Positions 22,827 to 34,286 of a DNA stretch of 64,000 nucleotides are shown piece by piece. Under the pieces are notes generated by a model, which worked only from the letters and a program-made list of their open reading frames with translations, did not search any database and was not told the origin of the DNA. The stretch is taken from positions 2,046,001 through 2,110,000 of the forward strand of contig OX637805.1 in assembly GCA_951802425.1 (NCBI GenBank). Reading direction: 5' to 3'. The position numbers and the translations under genes were made by a program. Numbering within the stretch: the first letter of the stretch is position 1; each line of letters opens with the position of its first letter. Source of the stretch: Clavaria fumosa. Taxonomy: Eukaryota > Basidiomycota > Agaricomycetes > Agaricales > Clavariaceae.

Positions 22827-24126
22827 ATGGTGAAAGCTGCTTTTAGTCTCTCACGTCAACGCGTCACCAGGTGCAAGCTGGTGGTCATCATGACCCACCT
22901 GAACCTGCGTTACATTTCAGCCCCAATGGTCAACCAGTCAGACCTACCCTTCCGTCTGCTCGTTCACAGCCATGGTGCAACATTGACCTACACGCAAATG
23001 CTGCATCCCGACCGCCTGATATACGACAGGGACTATCATGACTTCCACCTACGAGATTTGCAAACATCCCATGCGTTACGGTTGCCTACGGTTGTGCAGC
23101 TGTGTGGGAACGATGCAGAAACGGTGGCCAAGGGTGCTCGCACCGTAACTGAGTGGTGCGATGGAATAGGTGGGTAATGCGTCCTGCGAAACTTCATAAC
23201 CTCGGCAGGGACCTATCTTTGATGGATGAACAAGGCTGGCAGATCTAAATCTTGGTTGCCCACAAGAACACGCCCGCGAAGGACACTACGGCGCCTATCT
23301 TCTCGGGCAGAAGGATTGGCCTCTTGTCCATGACATCGGTGCATTTATCTCTGCTGCATCGTCTCACTTTTGAATATGGCTCATCCATCTCGCACAGTTT
23401 CCTCTCTTTCACGCTCGATCCCTCTCCCTATATCCGTCAAGTTGCGGCTCACAACGCCTCCTGCGCTCCTCACACCACTGGCCGAGTCGCTCCACGCCTG
23501 CGGCGCGTCCTGGATCGCGCTGCACCCGCGCTACGTTTCTGCTCGCCGGAGGCGGCACGGGCTGGCGGATCTCTCACAGGTGAGAAAGCTCAGAGACGAG
23601 CTGCCTCAGACTGTGAAAGTGATTAGCAACGGAAATGTCCGCGCTTTGAGCGTGGGAGACGGTGGGGATATCGCGAAGAACCTGGAGTCGACCAGGGCAG
23701 ATGGTATCATGGTTGGAGAAGGATTACTTGGGAACCCTTGGTCAGTCAAGTATGACCACTGTGTGCTGGACGAACTCTCCAATTCTCAAGTCCTCAGTTT
23801 GTTTGCAGACATCATACCAGACCCCACGGATATTTCACTGTCGTATCTCACCCACTGTCGTGAACACACGAGTATCGCGTCGCTCGCTACTATGCAAACG
23901 CATATTCGGCATATCATCGAGACTCAGTGGTTGGTGTCTGTATTGCCGTTCTTGTTTGGTCTCTAAATACTACTGCAGTGGGCGGAAACCTTGGTATAAC
24001 AAATTTCGCATTGCTATGGGCAAAACAGGGAGCTTAGAAGACATTGAGGTGTTATTGAACGGGCGGGTGCGGAGTTGGAGGGGTCTTATGCATAACTCTG
24101 GCGAACCAAGCGAGAATGAAGCTTAG
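22827..24126 (+). CDS. DUS1: tRNA-dihydrouridine synthase, DUS1-like
   Basis: FMN enzyme reducing uridine to dihydrouridine in the tRNA D-loop. Exons: 22827-23169, 23243-23338, 23398-23929, 23979-24126; 372 aa. Motifs: APMVNQSDLPFRLLV, VVQLCGNDAETV, CDGIDLNLGCPQ with the catalytic Cys, EGHYGAYLLGQKDWPLV (typical of DUS1, which modifies positions 16/17), ISVKLRL, ASWIALHPR, VISNGNVRAL and DGIMVGEGLLGNPW (phosphate loop). Intron 3 uses the weak donor GTTGGT, needed to keep phase and to enter RKPWYNKFRIAMGK. The start may instead be the ATG at 22890, directly before the conserved core. The C-terminal part is shorter than in human DUS1 and lacks the zinc-type tail. It lies 183 bp after malic enzyme, same strand. 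Confidence 0.85.
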
Positions 24127-24308
24127 CAAACTTGGAATGGAAACGTGTAGACCTTGCTAATTCTCTGTCCCCCTTCGTGTTCTCGACAGCATTCAATGTT
24201 TGAGTTGAGTCATGTGACGGTTTCCCCTTGCTGCGTCATCGGCGCCGTTCACAGCGGCCAAAGCTATTACTTCCACTATCATCCCCTCGAGTGCCTTTGG
24301 AGAACATA

Positions 24309-26127
24309 ATGATGTCAAGGCGCATTGCTGCCGTCGCACAAGGTCGTCGATCTTTAGGTCGACAGATCCATGGTGCCTGTTTTCCTTTGGCGCGCTGCGT
24401 TCGACCATTCGCGTCTACAAGCCGCCCGAGTGAAGCGCGTGCATATGAAAATGTGTCTCTTTCTGGTTCGTTGATACGGCGGGCCATGTTTCATGCGACG
24501 TGTGTTCTCCAAGGTTGGCTCATTCAGTTCTTGATCATTTGAGTGCTGATGCGCTGGCACCAGCAATCGAGACCGTTAAGGTCCCCCAGATGGCCGAGTC
24601 CATCACTGAGGGTACTTTGAAAGCATGGACAAAACAAGTCGGCGACACTTTCGCTGCTGACGAGGAAGTTGCTACCATCGAGACTGACAAGGTGAGGTTT
24701 CTGGTGCTCGCCGTTCTCCTGGTAACATTTAATCATTCCACAACAACCTGTCTGTGTTCATACGAACGCTGTTCACGCCCGGATTCCTCGATACTATAAC
24801 AGATTGATGTGTCGGTCAATGTACCAAAACCCGGGAAAATTGTTGAGCTACTGGCGAAGGAGGAGGACACGGTCACAGTGGGCCAGGATCTGCTCCGTTT
24901 TGAACCCGTTGAATGTGATAACCATTTCAATGCCATATTTACGTACGCTTCAGTCTTAATTTTTTTCAGCGTCTTCACAGCACACATCTTCATCCGAAGA
25001 GCCGCCTAAACCGGCCGTAAGTGATGAGTCGGCGCCATCCGAAACTCAAGAGAGGAAGACACCAGAACAACCTCCCATATCCAAAAAGAAATCCGGCACG
25101 AGGTCAGACGAGAAAGCAAAGAAAGACTCTCCACCTCCCACGGCAAAGTCTCCTCGGCCTGACCACCACCCAACTGCCAACGCACCATTGTTTGGTTCGG
25201 AAACTCGTCGAGAGACCAGAGTGCGTTCCTTGAATATCCGAAAGTGTATCGTGTGGGTTTATCCTCTTTGACGCGACTAATAGGTCAAAATGAATCGTAT
25301 GCGCCTGCGCATCGCGGAACGCCTTAAAGAATCGCAGAACGCTGCTGCTTCTCTGACGACATTTAACGAGATTGATATGTCCTCTCTCATGTCCATGCGA
25401 TCCAAATACAAGGACGAAGTTCTTAAACGTCATGAGGTTAAGCTCGGCTTCATGTCGGCGTTTGCCCAAGCTTGCACGCTCGCTCTTCAGGAGATTCCCT
25501 CAGCGAACGCGTCCATTGAAGGTGAAGAAATCGTCTACAGAGATTATGTGGATATCAGCGTTGCGGTAGCCACACCCAAGGGGCTTGTCACCCCTGTGAT
25601 CAGAAACGTGGAGAAGTTGAGCATGGTGGAGATTGAGAAAGAAATTTCCGCGATGGCTCAAAAAGCGAGAGATGGAAAGCTGAGTCTCGAAGATATGGCC
25701 GGAGGGACATTCACCATGTGGGTTACTTTCGTGCCATCCAGAAAACAAGTTGACTCGATTGTGCAGCTCCAATGGCGGCGTCTTCGGCTCCTTGTTTGGG
25801 ACGCCCATAATTAACCTTCCTCAGTCGGCTGTGCTGGGTATATGTTCTCTCCAGGTTCTGTGGGTGCTCCCCTGACTATTATTTGGTTTTCTGCAGGTAT
25901 GCACGCTACAAAAGACAAACCTGTAGTCGTCGACGGACAGATCGTAATCCGCCCTATCATGGTGGTGGCCCTTACATATGATCATAGGCTATTAGACGGA
26001 AGGGAAGCGGTTACATTCCTTGGTCTGTCTCATTCTGTTTTCCAATAGTAGCTGAGCAACATCTTATGTCGAGACAGTGCGCGTCAAGGAATACATCGAA
26101 GATCCCAGGAGGATGCTCCTGAAGTGA
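24309..26127 (+). CDS. KGD2: Dihydrolipoyl succinyltransferase (E2 of 2-oxoglutarate dehydrogenase)
   Basis: Mitochondrial TCA-cycle enzyme. Exons: 24309-24465, 24564-24691, 24803-24914, 24970-25220, 25284-25717, 25767-25837, 25897-26022, 26078-26127; 442 aa. The N-terminus [16 protein letters not shown] is Arg-rich and without acids, a mitochondrial presequence. Lipoyl domain: [15 protein letters not shown] ... EVATIETDK, the lipoyl Lys being the last codon of exon 2, followed by [12 protein letters not shown] Pro/Ser/Lys linker (about residues 135-215) follows, and as in other E2o proteins there is no peripheral-subunit-binding domain. Catalytic domain: [49 protein letters not shown], and the active site [12 protein letters not shown]. 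The least certain junction is intron 1 (donor GTTCGT at 24466). Confidence 0.92.
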
Positions 26128-26352
26128 TGGTCGCCACAAGGGTGAACGGCTGGACCCTATTTTGCCTTACACTTTATTCGCTTAAGCTGTTTTCGAACAC
26201 AGTGAATGGCTAATATAGTAGCTTGATTGAACTAATGATACTTTTTGTGCTAAAAACCGTAGACATCACGTGTTCCCTTGGGCCATCACCAAGTTTCATG
26301 TATAACGTAGTTGGGTGATGTCGCTTACTTGCTCTGCAGGATCATCGTGGCC

Positions 26353-29300
26353 ATGGCTACACTCGCTCGGGATAAGGGCGCTTTTCAGAATGTTCACAGA
26401 AGCTTGCTCTCCGCTTCTGTACCCACTCCATTCCCATCTCAAGCAGAGCGAAATATCTTGTTCCATGACGATGTCCTCGAAGAGTTAGCCAGCGAGCCCG
26501 TGTTTGATGCTGATGGATCGCTGCCAGCTGGCATGTCGGAACCTGCGTCTACCCCACAGCAACAATTTCCGTCTCATGCACAGATGGTACGCTTATCTTC
26601 TATCGTGACATACACGATGCTCATAACATGCGGAAGCACGATATCATGCCTTCGATTGCAAGCCTCCAGCAGTCTTGTTTGAACACACTGAACGACCTGC
26701 TATTCGCACCTACGGGATGGAGCACCATTTCTCCTTACAGGCAGCATTCTCCATCTGAATTCATGACCGCGGAAGGGTGTCGGTCACCTGTGGAAGCGTA
26801 CACTTCCGCCTTAAAAGCCCTACTCTCCAATCTCCGTAATCTTGATAGTGGCGACGACACGATAAAAGTATGCTCATCCGACAACTCATCCGACTTAATT
26901 CGGGAACTGTTCCAACGAATTGAACTTCGATCTGCGTCTCTGCCGCCCACTGACGCGGCCCTCGCCCTCTCCCTCGCATCACTGCTTTCCAATTTCACGC
27001 GTTTGCATTCTGTCTCCTCGCACTCGCTATGCGCGACCCCGACCACGCCATTATCAAGCTTGATTGATCCGTCAGGATCGGGAGACGTCTTCGACACCCT
27101 GAGGCGCCATCTCAGCGACCTGCAGATCGAGCGACTATTCAACCCGGAGGGCATACAGCAAGCCACTCCCTCTGCCGCCGCCATTGAGTCTGCGCTTCTG
27201 TGGTCAAAGATCGACGAAGAACTGGAGGATGTTATGTCGATGTGCAGGGAGCGTACGGAGAGTCTTCCGTGCTTCGTCGCGTCTGACTGTTTGCCGCCAC
27301 AATACGAACAGGCCGGACTCGGTTCCGACAAACCACCAAAGTACGAACCTTCTCCCGGCATGGAAGTATCGAATTCCAAAACTCAAGAAGCTCCTGCATC
27401 ATTTGCATCCACCACGTCGCAGAGTTTGAGTGAGAAGATGCGCCTGGATTTTGAAGCTGTGACCATGGCTATTGATAGATTATATAGAGTGGCTCCGCAG
27501 CTTCACGATCAGAGGGCAGAGTTGAGAGCATCCAAGGTGAAGGAACTGGAAAAGGCGCGTCGTGAAGGCGGCAAGGTTAGTCTGCGTTCTGGCGCAAATG
27601 GTAAAGGGAAACAAAAAGACGTCAGAGAACTGGAGAACATCCTCGATATGCTGGGCAAGGCTTCTGAACGCAAGTATTTGGACCAGACCGTTGTCATTGA
27701 TTCTGGTTTCAAGACCCGTATGGAAAATTCGCGCCTCCTAGATCAGCAGAAGGTCAGTGTCAGACCTATTGTTCTCAATCCTTGGGAATTGACGGTGCTT
27801 CAGCGTGACGCTTTCGTTGAGAATCTGTTGCAGCACTCAGAACATGGCCGTTTACATGGCCAGGATGCTATTCTTCAGCCCCACAAAGACAAAGAGAAAG
27901 ATCCGGAAGCCCTCTTGAGCCTTCCTGAATTTATTCGAGAACCCATTCCTCCTTCTTTAAAATTCGCCGACCCTCATGCACTGCTTTCCCTTCCCGAATT
28001 CGTCAACGAGCCTCTCCCAGACAGTCTCCCAAAGCCGCCGCCTCTGAGACGGTCGAAGTCCAAGCGACTATTGCGTGGCCGCAGCCTTTCTGCACCACCC
28101 CTCTCGTTATCGTGGCTTAAACCATCTAATCTCAAGACTCCTGATCTCAAGACCCGTAGGCCAAGTTCAGCCCGAGCAGTGGCGCCCACAATCACAAGTG
28201 AGAGCCGTGGTTCAATGTAATCGAGCAAAATGTCTCATTTTTTAGGATTCAACATTCATTACGTGGCTGAATACCACGAGAACCTGCAGCACATCCTGCT
28301 GTTCTTGAGCGCTTCAGGTGTCACCCCTGGCGTCGACTTGGAAGCTGAAGTATTCTCAAAGTCTGTTGATGGTGATTGCGAATATCTGATTATCAAGAGT
28401 GGGACCCAAACTTCGGCTCCTCTGCCCCTACCAGGCCGTGTGAGCCCCGGTAAGAAGGCAATCAAGGTCCAGAGCGGGCATTACGAGATCAAGCTATCGA
28501 CTTCTGCTCTTTCCGACACTACGCAACCACCAGAGCCCGTTCCCCTTCTTGATGCCTCCCAATTATCAACCGCGAATCCCACCGCCTTCATCTGTGCTTC
28601 CTGCTCCCTTCCTCTCGTTCAGACGTCCAATATCATTCAATACAGAGATCTCCCTTCCGAGCATTGGGAAGAACTTGTCGACGCATGGATGTGTCATTCA
28701 GACCAAGCTGTACACGCTCAAGTTGCCAGACATGCCCAAGGTTTCTGGCCTCAACCAAATCAGGCCCTGGTTGGGGGCAGCTATATCTTGTTTGAACAAT
28801 CTTCGGTCCTGAAAAACAACCTGTGCTTGGCAGAGCCTCTGAAGGTCAGTCCTCTCCTTCCTTCTCGACTCTGGACGAATAAGAAAACCGACGTTGGGAT
28901 TCCACCAACGGTCGCTGTCGCATGAAGGACTCAGCAGCTACATTATGAATAGAAGCCTCTAATGGTTTCTAACATGATGTGCTTGCGCGTGGTGGCTTTG
29001 TGCGACACTGACAAGTGCAAAGCTTTCGGTTGATACAATACGTCCAACATAGAGCACGTTCGCGCGCAGGCGCTCGACAAACAACTTCCGTGTTCAAGAG
29101 ATCAATCTCTCGGGAGCTACGCTTGAGGGCACATTTGCATTTGCATTTTTATCTTTATCTTTTTAAAAAGGTTGTGTTGATGCGAGCTGATTATTCTTGG
29201 GCAGGCTAACATGGAATGGCGCCTCGTTCGTTGCTTGTGCGGTGCCATGACTGGACGTTCTCGGGAAATTCCTCTCCTGACTGGTCCAGATACAACCTGC

Positions 29301-29940
29301 TACCGTTTCCTTAAGTACTCAATTCGTCCAGTCAGTCCCACCGCTGAGTACGATCCGTTTTTACTTTGCGTCTGATCATTGCTGACGTTAGAGACATTTG
29401 CCAGACCCTGCAAAATCCCGTTGTCTGCCTTCATCGTGGAAGATATGTTAGAGTTTGTGCATGCACATGCGACATATCGATTCGTCATTCTGGACGAAGA
29501 GGAAGAGCGACCTAGATTGTTGGTATGTCGCCTGTGTCTATTCTTTTGTCAATGCGGATCTGGAAAATTACTAGATGTGGCTGTTCAAGCCCACTCTTCG
29601 TCTCGCTTACACGACTCCTGCTGCATACAGTCTACCGCAGACAGGCTGCGTCCACGTTGCCAAAGTCATGTACAAGCTTGTTGGACCTTCTGTCGCTCCC
29701 GCCGATCTGAAGAGGTGCGCAGTCCAGTGTTTGCTCCTGAATATATGCGCAGAACCATTTATCATCGTGGATGGCAGCGTTCTTGACAAGTATCCCGGTT
29801 TCCCTCAAGCCCAATATCGTTACTATCCCCTCAGCGTATGCCGCCGAATCGCGGGGTTATTGGTGGAGAGCAATAGCGCATATCCAGAGGGTATGCGTAC
29901 GATGACCGGTCTCGATGTTGGGTGGTTGTTGAGAGCTTGA
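26353..29940 (+). CDS. UBE3D-like (HECT_2) E2-binding protein with long N-terminal extension
   Basis: Exons: 26353-26586, 26670-28197, 28246-28844, 29205-29347, 29405-29522, 29575-29714, 29778-29940; 974 aa. The C-terminal half is the HECT-like E2-binding domain of E3 ligase E3D: FNIHYVAEYHENL, FICASCSLPLVQ, YRDLPSEHWEELVDAWMCH, GGSYILFEQ, VRCLCGAMTGR, YRFLKYSIRPVSPTAE, KIPLSAFIVEDMLEFVHAHA, WLFKPTLRLAYTT. The N-terminal about 590 residues are Ser/Pro-rich with a charged coiled-coil-like stretch (SKVKELEKARREGG, VRELENILDMLGKASERK) and a tandem repeat ALLSLPEF(I/V)(R/N)EP. I join the halves through a 48-nt intron GTGAGA...TTTTTTAG (28198-28245) because phases match; otherwise the first frame stops at 28220 and a second ATG lies at 28230, implausibly close. 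Intron 28845-29204 (360 nt) is long and uncertain; 29715-29777 could be retained in frame. Confidence 0.78.
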
Positions 29941-30401
29941 TGCTACTTGACCGTTTTCTCCTTGCTTTGCTTTGTCCTCGGGTCGTATGAAAAATGGGTC
30001 GAATATCCTTATTACAGTTAGAGAGAATCAGGGCATTCTCCACTCGACTAGATGTTTGAGAGACTCCGCACAATTGATTGGGATTTACTGAACTAGTGGA
30101 GCCTTGTTACACAGTATGGCTAAACAGATAAAACACTGTATTCAATGCAACTCTCCGTTTAATTGTTTCATTCCTCCAGATTCGTTAGGACCTCGTTGTT
30201 GAAGGACATAATCGCTTATTCCGTTGCGAACATTCAAAGCTTTGCCAGTGTCTGCATCCCATGGGCATCACTCAAACTCTGTAAGATTCAAGCGGCCAAG
30301 TCCGGGACATGGCATTCAAGAGACAGGGCACAACAAGTACAGTACATGACACGTATAGACGCCAAGATAACCGCGTGATGTTTGAGACGCTCGCTCATGG
30401 C
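29941..30401. other. Convergent intergenic region
   Basis: 461 bp between the 3' ends of two convergent genes. No coding signal seen; presumably overlapping 3' UTRs and polyadenylation sites. Confidence 0.5.
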
Positions 30402-31733
30402 TCAAGCCAAGCGGGCCTTTGTCACCTCGTCGTTGGCAAAGTCCTCAATCGTGCCCAACTTGACGCCCCATTTTACAAGTCGAGGGTCAGGAATCGCCTG
30501 CTCGCGGTACATTCCAACTATAGCTTGGTACTCGTACTGCCCATTTATTGAATGTCGAGTAGCCAAAAGCATCAGACGTCATCACACTCACCATTTCATC
30601 CAGTTCCTCCATACCAGAAGAGCCCTCGGCGCTAAACTTGACCTCCTTCCCGAGCGCTGAAGACATGGTTGGTGGTGTAAGCAGATACCAAGACCTTGAA
30701 AAGCGGATAACGCGTACATTTGCTTAGAGCACTGCAAAGCTCTTCGTAAGACGCCTGAGCAGTAACTGCGTAGAAGGTCTTTCCGTAAATTTCCGAGCCC
30801 TCCGTCTTGTGGTGCTTGAGCAGCGCAAGGAAGCTAGCGCCCAAATCCCTGGCAACCCAAGTGACGGCTTGCTTCGGGTTGGGCACGTCCGCTTTAAACT
30901 TAGGCGCCATGACCACAAGTCCCCCTTTGCCATCCGAAACGGAAGCGCCGAAACTGGGCGAAGGGGTTCAGATCTTGGAGCGATGAGATTGCGAAGAAAG
31001 CCAACCTACTTCCAGAGATTTTCCAAGAACCATCCCGTGCAGATGGTGGCGTATTTCATCTGCGAAGCAGCCAGCAGCCCTTCCACTTTCGTTTTCTCTG
31101 AATACAGCACCTTGAGCCTGGCGGAAAATACGTATATAAAGCAAGGACTTACGATCGAAGTGTGGGATATGATACGGCTTGATCTTGGGATTCTGTTGGC
31201 GCGCAGCGTTCGAAGCCTCAACAGTGCTGGGAAGCGAGCTGCAGGAGTTGAAATTCAACAAGCAAACATGGAAAAAGGGAAGCAGTCTTGCGTACCTCCA
31301 AACGAAGAAGTTGACATGAGCCTTCTTAGCCGCTTCAACCAGAATACTTCCCTGCACGAACTCGGGCTCGCGCAGCTGCTCATCTGTGAAGTCGGGCCGG
31401 ATTTGTTTGAGTTTCTCTGGGTTGAAATTGTCCTTGTCCCAGAAATTCGTGACGCCGAATACAGCCTCGCTTCCATTCATGGCCTTCTCAACGCTGACCG
31501 GGTCAAGAATATTGGCCTCGACTACTTCGCACCCCGATGCTTTGAGAGCCTGGGCTTTGGGCGAATTCGCATCGCGAGTGACGGCGCGCACGCTATATGT
31601 GCCATCTTTGAGAAGAAACTTCACAACAGACGATCCTGGAACCGAGGTTGGGTGCAAAGATTAGAACGATGACAGACGAAAGTTTACCTTGAGTGCCAGT
31701 TGACCCAAAAACGGTGACGATTGGAGGAGACAT
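30402..31733 (-). CDS. NmrA-like NAD(P)-binding protein, copy 1
   Basis: NmrA family, Rossmann-fold proteins that bind NAD(P) and act as redox-sensing regulators or reductases. Exons: 31733-31688, 31635-31296, 31238-31153, 31097-31010, 30953-30718, 30656-30592, 30536-30402; 331 aa. The N-terminus MSPPIVTVFGSTGTQG holds the dinucleotide loop; further family blocks are VRAVTRDANSPKAQAL, GVTNFWDKDNF, VEAAKKAHV, SLPSTVEAS, HIPHFDQKTKVEGLL, CTGWFLENLW and YGKTFYAV. No catalytic Tyr-x3-Lys in the SDR position is evident, as usual for NmrA. It is a tandem duplicate of the gene at 32085-33545: exon lengths 46, 340, 86, 88, 236 and 65 are the same once the extra intron of the neighbour is counted. TATAAA lies 79 bp before the ATG. 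Confidence 0.92.
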
Positions 31734-31811
31734 GAGTAGGTTGTTACGCTGGTTTTTGGTGAACAGAGTGGGTGGTTCTTAGGCTCCAACCCCACAGCTT
31801 ACTGCTCTGCC

Positions 31812-31817
31812 TTTATA
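31812..31817 (-). promoter_or_regulatory. TATA box of NmrA copy 1
   Basis: Minus-strand TATAAA inside CTATAAAGG, 79 bp upstream of the ATG at 31733; the same distance as in the paralogue. Confidence 0.65.
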
Positions 31818-32084
31818 GAAATCGGGTATTTGGCAACGATACGACTGTGGTGGGGCCCCTGACGGAATCCACCAGAAAATCCGCCGAAACGACTGTCATC
31901 TCACCTGCTGACGGTCACGATGAATCATGCATGTGTGATCGACGTTACATGTTGCCCCGACTCGGAGTCACGTGGGAATGACGTGTATTTCATGAGATGA
32001 CTCAGCGACTTTTACAAGTAGGAGCAGCATTCGCACGACCGTGGACTCTAAAGTTACGAGTAAGGCAAATGCAATCAGATTGAT
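31818..32084. promoter_or_regulatory. Upstream region between the NmrA copies
   Basis: Spacer holding the distal promoter of copy 1 and the 3' flank of copy 2. It has CGG/CCG-rich words (ATCCGCCGAAAC near 31878) but no site I can name. Confidence 0.35.
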
Positions 32085-33545
32085 TTATAAGGGTAACTTC
32101 GATTTGACTTCCTCATCCCCTACGAAATCTTCAAGAGTGGAAAACTTGACTCCCAGCTCCACGAGGCGCGGATCTGGAATCTCTGCATCGCGATACCACC
32201 CAACTTTTGCCTGATATTCAAACTGCAGAACCGAGGGCGATCAGCCCTTGTGGAAAACGGTGAAACGATTGACTCACCATGTCATCCACCTCCTTCATGC
32301 CACTAGAGCCTTCAGCAGTGAACTTGATGTCTTTTCCGGTGGCTAGAATTGCCCACATCAACCCTGAGCACGGCGTTGGGAATGAAAAGAGTTTGATGAC
32401 ACACATTTGCTAAGCTGCTTCGCGAGGTCTTCATACGTGGCCCAGAAACTGACAGCATAAAACGTCTTTCCATGAATGAGGTTTGCCTTTGTCTGGTAAT
32501 TCTTGAGCAACGCGAGAACACATGGTCCCAGGTCCCGGTCCACCCAAGTCATAGGCTGCTCCACGGGCGATCCATCGTCCACCTTGAATTTCGGGGCCAC
32601 GATAGTCAATGCACCTTGGTCATCCTTTACGAGGCTGCCCCTGTCACAAGAAGTTGTCAGTTCCACAGTCAGAAATTGCTAGTGTGAGACGCCTTACCTC
32701 CAAAGATTTTCCATGAAAGCTCCGAGGTATAAGTTGGCATACCTGAGATTGGATGCCTGGAGAAGCTTTTCGACATCCGCTTTCTCTGTGGAACCGTGAG
32801 AAACCTGAGGTTGGCACGCAAAGTAGGTGTTTGGACAGACTGACGATCGTAATGGCTAAGAGAGTACACCTTGATCTCCGGATTCTCTTTGTGTAAAGAT
32901 GTCGTAATCTCAGTAGTGTGAGGTAAAGAACTGCGAAAAACTGTAAGCGAACGCAAAAAGAAATACAGCAGACGTGCCTCCAAATGAAAAATTTGACTCC
33001 AGCCTTGCTAGCCGCCTCAACAAGGTATCTTCCCTGAACATACTCGGGTTTATCGAGCTCCTCCGGCGTCAGCTCAGGATACGTCTCTTGGAGCTTCTGC
33101 TTATTGAAGTTTTCCCCGTCCCAGAAATTCGTGATCTATGAACAGGGTGTTCGGAAACATATTAAGGCTTGTGTTTAGCCTCGACCATAACTGCGGAACG
33201 TCTGGGTGGCGTTCACGATGAAGTGAGCACGCACCCCAACCACAGCCTCACTTCCGGCGACAGCCTTCTCGACGGTGTCCTTGCGTAATAGGTTGGCTTC
33301 GACGACTTCGCATCCCAACGCCTTGAGGGCCTGCGCCTTCGGCGAGTCGGCATTGCGCGTCACGGCGCGCACGGCGAAGGTGCCATCCTTAAGCAAAGAT
33401 CGCAACACGGATAATCCTAGCGATAAGATGCCGACATATAGGCAATCAGTGAATCGAAGTAGAACAGCCGTTTCACCTAGCGGCGCGATAAAATCTCACC
33501 TTGGCTACCCGTGGCTCCAAAAACGGTGACGAGGCGCGAGGACAT
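32085..33545 (-). CDS. NmrA-like NAD(P)-binding protein, copy 2
   Basis: Paralogue of the downstream NmrA gene. Exons: 33545-33500, 33416-33235, 33135-32978, 32930-32845, 32785-32698, 32640-32405, 32342-32278, 32222-32085; 332 aa. Motifs: MSSRLVTVFGATGSQG, VRAVTRNADSPKAQALKALG, EAVVGITNFWDGENF, SLSHYDQKADVEKLL, FMENLW, HGKTFYAV. Two differences from copy 1 stand out: an additional 99-nt intron (33234-33136) splits the 340-nt exon into 182 + 158, and intron 32977-32931 starts with GC (GCACGT) exactly where copy 1 has GTACGC. Both copies lie on the same strand 351 bp apart. TATAAA is 79 bp before the ATG. Confidence 0.92.
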
Positions 33546-33623
33546 GGCTTGATTATCCCCGGAACGATTGGAAGTGGGATGTTAGAGATGGACTGCACGA
33601 AAGAGAGTTAGTCTGTTGGGGTT

Positions 33624-33629
33624 TTATAG
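33624..33629 (-). promoter_or_regulatory. TATA box of NmrA copy 2
   Basis: Minus-strand TATAAA inside CTATAAAACC, 79 bp upstream of the ATG at 33545. Confidence 0.65.
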
Positions 33630-34286
33630 TCTCAGCTTACCACAACCCGAAAGACTCGGAGTGTTATCGGAGGCGACAGATGTATTTCACACCTCGCTAC
33701 GTTAGATGTGCAGACGGCCGCCGTGGCGCCCCTTTTGGGTCATCGGGTGTCAAGTGGTGACGAGCATGGACACGAGACCCTTAACCCGAAAGAAGGTGGC
33801 ACAACAGTTTCTCGTCAAGATTCATTTACCTGAACTATGAGAACGGTGGTGCTCGCTATAACGAGTTGGATGGTAACCTTGAAACTTGAAAAAGGTTGGC
33901 GCGAGCCAAATATGATACGTCACCTGACCACGAAGCAATCACATGACCAACGTCCTCAAAGTTGTTGACTGGTCAATTATTGTATGTATTATATACAAAC
34001 CGCCACCAGGGCAAGCAGGTATCACTATTATGTATGATGGATAGAGAGGGTTTGACTTTGTATTCGTACGACGTGGGAGAACTAAGCCTTGATCGTGATG
34101 AAATCAAATGAAACGAGGAGATACTGGGACTGGTGTGAGCAACGGAGGTTTGCGTCGGCCGCCGCCTCCTTCTGAGATGCCTATAAATACACAGCAGATA
34201 AGACGGATAACTTGTCTAAGAAAATGAGGGAATGGAAGAGTCCGAGGGGGTTCTTGGCTGATAGCAGATTGAGCGCCGCTTCTCGA
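33630..34286. other. Intergenic, no gene seen
   Basis: Distal promoter of NmrA copy 2 and 3' flank of the DUF6593 gene. No coding frame with family features. Confidence 0.45.

Noticed and set aside
26735..27379. 214-codon minus-strand open frame
   Set aside because: Antisense shadow of the Ser-rich N-terminus of the UBE3D-like gene.
28230..28925. Separate HECT_2 gene starting at ATG 28230
   Set aside because: Only 9 bp from the preceding stop, and the ATG lies inside a perfectly phased 48-nt intron; one fused gene is the simpler reading, kept with moderate confidence.
30809..31672. 287-codon plus-strand open frame
   Set aside because: Lies antisense over NmrA copy 1 and extends through its introns; a shadow of the real gene.
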